From positions 173,453 to 237,452 of the forward strand of contig NZ_JACCGK010000008.1 in assembly GCF_013416325.1 (NCBI RefSeq): a DNA stretch of 64,000 nucleotides, read 5' to 3'. The notes below the pieces were generated by a model, which was given only the letters and a program-made list of their open reading frames with translations, searched no databases and was not told where the DNA came from. This DNA comes from Vreelandella sedimenti (lineage in GTDB: Bacteria > Pseudomonadota > Gammaproteobacteria > Pseudomonadales > Halomonadaceae). A program made the position numbers and the translations under genes. Positions within the stretch are counted from its first letter, which is position 1. Each line of letters begins with the position of its first letter. Of the stretch, positions 59,493 to 64,000 are shown one piece after another.

Positions 59493-60724
59493 GCCGACAG
59501 ATAGTTATTGTAGACGGATCCTTCCATTGGGACTCGCGATTGACGCAACTCAATCACTTCTCGCAAATGAAATGCCCCTACGCCGCCAGTCAACTTCTCG
59601 TGACCCTTAAGCCTGAAAGCAAGTTTCAAATAGCCCTCCTGATACAGCCGGTAAACTTGTTCATGCGAGGTACCAAGCAGTACGGAGGCTTCGGGCACGC
59701 TAAGCAGTAAATCGGCCAGATTTGGCACACGGTTTTTAGGATGCCTGTTCACAAGTTTGACCAGAAAATCCTCAAGGTGAATGAGTATAAAATCCCTTTC
59801 TGTATGATCTTTCACTAGAAGGTGAGACATCCTGATGATGTCGCCAAAAACATGCTGTAAGCGTGTGCGATTAAAATCTTGTAATAAGAAATTTTCGGCG
59901 TTTGCCGCTCTAGCTTCCAGTTCACGATTAAAAATTTCCGGCCAGTGAGAGAAGTACTCCATCGCATCTTTTAACGTGTTCGTATCAACCTGTCCTGATT
60001 CATTTAGCCCTTGATGGGAATAAAGCTGAAACCACAGTAGACAAGTAAATCGCATACTAATCGAATGCAGGCCAAGCAGCGGATAACTTGCCTCATCCAG
60101 TACACCCATCACCAAGCGGCTTGCTTCTATCTGCCAACCTTCTGCCCTACTAGTGGCCGAGTGCCTTATATCCATTCCACAAGTGCATGAATACAAAGAT
60201 TCATTAACTATATAGCTGAGAGGGTCACCGCACTTCGGGCACTCATGAACTAGCCGAACGCCATGATCTAAGCAGGCTTGATAAGGGATCCAATGCCATT
60301 CCTGCCGAATGTAGCCAGCTTCGTTCAAACAGTCTGGACAAACGGGTACTGTATGTTGCCGCACCAAAGCGCGTGGAATGTGCACTCCATCGTAAAATAC
60401 ACCTTGATAGCGGGAGCAAAATGATTGGTTTGAGTGCATTACTGCTAAATGCAGTAGCGGTAACTGTTCATTGTCTGTCAGTGATTCTATGAGTCTAAGT
60501 GCACGAATGCGTCGACTGCTACTCTGCGCCGCATGGTAAACGTTCAACCGGCTCAATTCTACTGGAAATGCCCCCGCGGCTTCATGGTCGTGAAGCTGAA
60601 GCCAATCCTTTATGGCCCGACTAAACTGTTGATAATATGCAAAGAAATTTTCTTCCGAGAGCCGAAGCATATAGCTCTCTAGCGATTCGTTACTGAAAGG
60701 CTTGGGGCGAACAAGCAATTTCAT
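59486..60724 (-). CDS. tniQ: TniQ, Tn7-like transposition targeting protein associated with I-F3 Cascade
   Basis: About 412 residues, close to the roughly 390 of the Vibrio cholerae I-F3 TniQ. The start RPKPFSNESLESYMLRL and the end YLSAW match that protein, and the zinc ribbons CPDCLNE...CLDHG...CPKCG...CTCG are typical of TniQ/TnsD. The ATG at 60724 is used (a second ATG lies three codons upstream). In I-F3 systems a TniQ dimer binds the Cas6 end of Cascade and recruits TnsC. tnsA, tnsB and tnsC are not visible here. First gene of the tniQ-cas8/5-cas7-cas6-array operon. Confidence 0.94.
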   Translation of the reverse strand: MKLLVRPKPFSNESLESYMLRLSEENFFAYYQQFSRAIKDWLQLHDHEAAGAFPVELSRLNVYHAAQSSSRRIRALRLIESLTDNEQLPLLHLAVMHSNQSFCSRYQGVFYDGVHIPRALVRQHTVPVCPDCLNEAGYIRQEWHWIPYQACLDHGVRLVHECPKCGDPLSYIVNESLYSCTCGMDIRHSATSRAEGWQIEASRLVMGVLDEASYPLLGLHSISMRFTCLLWFQLYSHQGLNESGQVDTNTLKDAMEYFSHWPEIFNRELEARAANAENFLLQDFNRTRLQHVFGDIIRMSHLLVKDHTERDFILIHLEDFLVKLVNRHPKNRVPNLADLLLSVPEASVLLGTSHEQVYRLYQEGYLKLAFRLKGHEKLTGGVGAFHLREVIELRQSRVPMEGSVYNNYLSAW

Positions 60725-60733
60725 GGCAGCCAC

Positions 60734-61060
60734 CTGCTAAGGTTTCCTTATCAAGGTATAGCAGCTGACCTAGAATTGCGCACAACTTTATTCAAACACA
60801 ATTTTTATGAAACAACATGGAAGGAGTACAGTAGCTTCCAGCTACATGATAATTCTAATATTTTCATAAGGAACGCAAGATCTGGCAGATGGCAAACTAT
60901 TAGCAAAAATTAATAAAACCCACATATAAGCTTCTAAAAGGTAAAATTCGTCTTAACTATCCCAGACTGACGAGAGCACGAATCAGGTGCATGCTATCTT
61001 TGTAAAATAATATGTGACCAATGCAATTTTTGCATGGTAGCTTACTATTTTGATAAGCCT
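60734..61060. other. Promoter region upstream of tniQ with palindrome
   Basis: About 330 bases without a gene, AT-rich. It must hold the promoter of the tniQ-cas operon. A perfect inverted repeat ATGCAA-TTT-TTGCAT lies at 61021-61035 and could be an operator. No Xre-type regulator gene lies here. Confidence 0.5.
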
Positions 61061-61089
61061 ATTAAACAAAAGCCTCCAAAAGGAGGCTT
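61061..61089 (-). terminator. Rho-independent terminator after the MvaT-like gene
   Basis: AAGCCTCC pairs with GGAGGCTT around AAAA, followed on the minus strand by TTTGTTT. Located 20 bases after the MvaT-like stop codon at 61110. Confidence 0.88.
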
Positions 61090-61109
61090 GTATGCTCTAC
61101 TTTTTTCTC

Positions 61110-61484
61110 TTAAGCACTTTCATCAATTACCCATGAGCCTACTTCTTCATTACCAAACTCTGCTTTCCAAGCCTGGATAATTTTATGATTACCACCACGA
61201 GTTTCTACTACTTCCTCTGTATGCGGATTTTTATAGACTTTCAGAGGACGTTTTTTACGGCCGTCCATTCCACTTTTCTTAGTGGATTGGCGGTTGTAAC
61301 TGGGGTCAATCATTTCACATACTTCACGTGCAAGCTTTCCGTATTCTGTCATAAGCGCTTGCAATCTTTCTTTAAATTCAATTTCTTCTTTTAATTCACT
61401 ATTATTTTCAAGCTCCTGCAGCTCTTCTTGCAGTTTCTTCAACAATTGTTCTTTTTGGATGTAATCTTTAAGCACTGACGTCAT
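61110..61484 (-). CDS. MvaT/H-NS-like nucleoid protein (xenogeneic silencer)
   Basis: A 124-residue protein starting at MTSVLKDY, with AAGGA nine bases upstream. Residues about 1-65 form a coiled-coil oligomerisation helix (LLKKLQEELQELE). The C-terminal DNA-binding part, KRPLKVYKNPHTEEVVETRGGNHKIIQAW, closely matches the MvaT/MvaU family, which binds AT-rich foreign DNA. It is encoded just upstream of tniQ on the same strand but ends in its own terminator. Located within or beside the transposon, it could silence the cas/tniQ operon and AT-rich neighbours. Confidence 0.85.
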   Translation of the reverse strand: MTSVLKDYIQKEQLLKKLQEELQELENNSELKEEIEFKERLQALMTEYGKLAREVCEMIDPSYNRQSTKKSGMDGRKKRPLKVYKNPHTEEVVETRGGNHKIIQAWKAEFGNEEVGSWVIDESA

Positions 61485-61651
61485 GAAATTCGTCCTTTTT
61501 AAAATTTCTTTGCTATGAGCCCTTATCACACTGAAAATTTACCAAAGCCTTGCAATCATTCCAAACGGTGAAAAGGAAACTGTCGCTAGATTAAATTGTT
61601 ACTCTGCTTTTTTCAAAGTCATCCAAGGCTATTCTGTGGTGAAAAAGGTAT

Positions 61652-61685
61652 TTGCAGTAAAAATAATGGTGCATTATATCACCAT
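61652..61685 (+). promoter_or_regulatory. Promoter with palindromic operator of the antitoxin gene
   Basis: TTGCAG at 61652 and TATATC at 61675, 17 bases apart, form a plausible promoter. The -10 is embedded between ATGGTG (61666) and CACCAT (61680), an inverted repeat suited to autorepression by the antitoxin encoded just downstream. Confidence 0.5.
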
Positions 61686-61706
61686 AAAGTTGCGAGGAGT
61701 TACACT

Positions 61707-61916
61707 ATGCGAACCACGGTCACCATTGATGATGCTCTTTATGAACAAGCGCTAGAGCTTGCTGGGCCAGGACTGAACAAGCCATCAGACATATTTCGTG
61801 AGGCCCTAAAAACCTATGTGCGAGTACAAGCAGCTCGTCGCCTAGCAGACTTAGGTGGCACCGTTCCTGAGATATCAGACATTATACGCCGTCGCGGAAA
61901 TCCACCGTCGCAATGA
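61707..61916 (+). CDS. Orphan VapB-type (ribbon-helix-helix) antitoxin
   Basis: A 69-residue protein starting at an ATG with GAGGAG upstream. The N-terminus MRTTVTIDDALYEQALELAG is the ribbon-helix-helix (Arc-like) DNA-binding part seen in VapB and related antitoxins; the C-terminus LADLGGTVPEISDIIRRR resembles the toxin-neutralising tail. No VapC or other toxin follows: the next sequence is a P-type ATPase fragment on the other strand. It may be a leftover or an anti-addiction antitoxin. Confidence 0.8.
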   Translation: MRTTVTIDDALYEQALELAGPGLNKPSDIFREALKTYVRVQAARRLADLGGTVPEISDIIRRRGNPPSQ

Positions 61917-61972
61917 AAATACACATTTTATCCTATCTTATATGAAAAATTTCAGGATGCGCATAGCGGAAT

Positions 61973-62260
61973 TATTCCGAGACTTTCAATGGCCACATCG
62001 GTACCAGTCCCCATTGCCACACCGACATCCGCCGTTGCTAAAGCAGGTGCATCATTAACGCCATCGCCTGCCATCAAAACAACGTGGCCTTCGTTTTTCA
62101 GTCGCTGGATAATGTTACCCTTATCTTCGGGTAGCACTTCCGCCTCCATCTCATCAATATGAAGTTTTCGGGGAACCGCTTCGGCCGATGTACGGTTATC
62201 GCCAGTCAGCATCACTACACGGATTCCATCTTTCTGCAGGGCCGAAATGACGGATTGAGG
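61973..62260 (-). pseudogene. Fragment of a copper-type P1B ATPase
   Basis: About 95 residues homologous to the phosphorylation/hinge region of CopA-type ATPases: [47 protein letters not shown] and [18 protein letters not shown]. The N-terminal domains, the DKTGT phosphorylation site and the C-terminal membrane helices are all missing, so it cannot function. A relic of a metal-resistance gene of the cargo. Confidence 0.88.
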
Positions 62261-62324
62261 AATGACAGGGTGCAGGATATTTCTGAAAATGAGTTGGTTT
62301 GCTTATAAGACACCAGCCGAGGCA

Positions 62325-62515
62325 CTAATAAAATGCAGCCTTCACGCCAGACATCATAGCGTGTAGTACACGCCGAATCTGCTTTGTACCAAACTCAGTT
62401 ACACAGAGCAGGATTGGTGCCCGTCCTGCCAGCGTTTTGTTAGAACGAGACAGTCATTCGATCGCGGCCCGCTTGTCCTCGAACACCATCATGGCAAGTT
62501 GGATAGCGGTCGCTT
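62325..62515 (-). pseudogene. Remnant of a DUF2384 (MbcA/ParS/Xre) antitoxin gene
   Basis: The conserved C-terminal part reads MMVFEDKRAAIE, then a TGA where the family has Trp, then LSRSNKTLAGRAPILL and TEFGTKQIRRVL. The stop, the lack of the N-terminal Xre domain and the IS1182-like end immediately upstream show a disrupted gene. No intact RES-type toxin follows. Confidence 0.75.
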
Positions 62516-62537
62516 TTCAACGGCAACTGTCGGCCGA

Positions 62538-64000
62538 GGCTGTGTGAAAACCCAAAATCAGTTGGCGATAACAGTGCTTAGCCGTTTTGGCACCACTAAC
62601 GGGCCAGCAAGGCAGTTCAGAGCACCTTCATTCATTCCGCCAATATCTGAGTTAGTCGAGATAAAGCCTAGGCAGAACTTACTAAGAAGCGCTATTGGCT
62701 ACTACAGGTATGGCAGAGCCAGGTCAGCATCAATGCCCGCATCGCCTTGATCAAACCCATGGTGCCAAGGATATTCATGACGCGTTTCATGTTGTAAGCA
62801 AGTACATGAAGGCTCATTTCCGTGCTGACGTTCTTAAGGCGCTTAGTCAGGAAGTGCGTCGCACCCATCCATGCTTTTAACGTGCCAAAGGGATGCTCAA
62901 CAGTTTGACGTCGGATGCGCATTATATCCGGCGTCTGATCTAGACGTGAGATTACCGCCTCCAGTACCTCTTCGTGTTCCCAGCGTTTGATGCGCCGATG
63001 GATACCCGTGGTGCACTGCGACTTCATTAAGCAACTCGGACAGGCCGAACTCCAATAGCAATGTAGCGTCTGGCCTTTTTCGACGTTCTTGAAGCGCCAA
63101 ACCAGTCGCTCTCTCGCGGGACAGCGATATTCATTACGTTCGGGCACGTAACGAAACGCCTCTCTGGGAAACATGCCTTTGGCCTGGCTCGGCGAGCTTT
63201 TGGGCTTGGGAAGATATGTCGTGATACCGGCCTCGTGACACGCAAGAATCTCCTCCCCTGTAAAATAACCGCGATCAGCCACGACGTGGAGATCGCTGAC
63301 GCCGCTAGCATTGCGGGCTTGCTTGGCCATCCGGGAAAGCTGACGCCGGTCACTGCGACATTGGTAACCTCATGGGCTACGATTAAGTGATGCCGACTAT
63401 CGACAGCCGTCTGTACGTTGTAGCCCACTACCCACGTCCCTCGTGTTGTCATGGAGCGAGCATCTGGGTCTGTCAAAGAAACTTGCTGTTCAGGTGCCTC
63501 GGTTCTTTGAATTTCAATAGATTGCAGGTGTTGAACTTCTTCTGTGAGGGAGGCGATCTTTTCCTTCAAGCGTGTCGTCTGTGCTTCTGTGACAACAGCG
63601 GAGCCTTGATCCATTGCGTCGAGTTGGCGTAAGTAACGCTCAATACTTTTATCGATTTCCTCTGCACGTCGCTTCATCTTGGCAAAGGTGAAGTTACGGT
63701 CTCTATTGTTGACCGCCTTAAATTTGCTGCCATCGATTGCCATCACCGATTGTGCAAAGAGTTCCAGACGTCGACATACCAAGACGAAGTCTCGGCAGGT
63801 GGCTTGGATCGCCTTGCCATTGTGCTGGCGGAAATCGGCAATCGTTTTGAAGTCCGGTGCGAGGCGCTCCGTTAGCCACATGAATTCAACATTCCGCTGC
63901 GCCTCACGTTTCAAACGGCGGCTGGATTGCACGCGGTTGAGGTAACCGTAAAGATAGATTTTTAGAAGTACAGCGGGGTGATAGGCGGCCCGACCCGTGG
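62538..64000 (-). mobile_element. IS1182-family insertion sequence, cut by window end
   Basis: The left boundary is set by GGCTGTGTGAAAAC at 62538, typical of IS1182-type ends. The element continues past base 64000. It contains one transposase gene, frameshifted. It abuts the truncated DUF2384 remnant, suggesting that its insertion broke that gene. Confidence 0.72.
62692..64000 (-). pseudogene. IS1182-family transposase, frameshifted and incomplete at window edge
   Basis: The reading frame enters from beyond the window (AAYHPAVLLKIYLYGYLNR...) with the DUF772-type N-terminal domain, continues through RLAPDFKTIADFRQHN and DGSKFKAVNNRDRNFT, DPDARSMTTRG and VGYNVQTAVDSRHHLI. At about 63350 the frame is lost; the C-terminal half (SDRRQLSRMAKQAR, VVADRGYFTGEEIL, ending in the Tnp_DDE-type VEHPFGTLKAWMGATHFL) is in another frame. 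One base missing after GTCG would explain it. The element is probably inactive, unless the shift is a sequencing error. Confidence 0.88.

Overview
The window looks like a chromosome segment of a Halomonadaceae-type gammaproteobacterium (Halomonas/Vreelandella-like). This is an inference from the MvaT-type H-NS-like protein, the EPS gene set, the TAXI-TRAP transporter and the moderate G+C content. Apart from its edges it reads as coding backbone broken by three accessory blocks.

Region 1 (1-25.8 kb, almost all minus strand) is an exopolysaccharide/capsule locus. A PglC-like initiating sugar transferase, an O-antigen-ligase-like protein, a DUF218 protein and the Wzb phosphatase come first. A PRTase-HAD fusion follows, with its own terminator. 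A long operon then starts at an exact ops (JUMPStart) element: wza, wzc, an ABC flippase-like exporter, a second ligase/polymerase-like protein, a CapD/WbpM-like dehydratase, a kinase-fold protein, a UDP-glucuronate 4-epimerase, ugd, four glycosyltransferases, a second PRTase-HAD fusion, a frameshifted P-loop kinase and a truncated acyltransferase.

Region 2 (26.3-44.0 kb) is a metabolic island: aldo/keto reductase, SDR and cupin; a periplasmic molybdenum aldehyde oxidoreductase (paoABC) with its XdhC-family chaperone; a secreted CMD-CMD-cupin protein; two secreted alpha/beta hydrolases; a haem-c protein with a DUF4405 membrane protein; an MFS pump; a LysR regulator; an MBL-fold protein and a flavodoxin. 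It is bracketed by opposed transposon-like ends (TGTCGTTCTC...) flanked by a short direct repeat, with no transposase inside. A second end abuts on the right and is interrupted by an IS3-family element.

Region 3 (45.7-55.2 kb) is a coherent tartrate/D-glycerate pathway: LysR regulator, tartrate dehydrogenase/decarboxylase, TAXI-TRAP uptake system, glycerate kinase, enolase and pyruvate kinase. Together these would carry tartrate or glycerate to pyruvate.

Region 4 (55.4-60.7 kb) is the most remarkable: tniQ, a cas8f-cas5f fusion, cas7f, cas6f and a tiny CRISPR array with a strong terminator. This is the targeting half of a type I-F3 CRISPR-associated Tn7-like transposon. The last spacer, next to a degenerate repeat, resembles the conserved loop of the SRP RNA gene ffs, and three of its four mismatches fall at positions 6, 12 and 18. 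To the right (61-64 kb) lie an MvaT-like gene, an orphan VapB-type antitoxin, fragments of a copper P-type ATPase and a DUF2384 antitoxin, and a frameshifted IS1182-family transposase running off the edge. No tnsA, tnsB or tnsC is visible, so the element is either cut by the window or partly lost.
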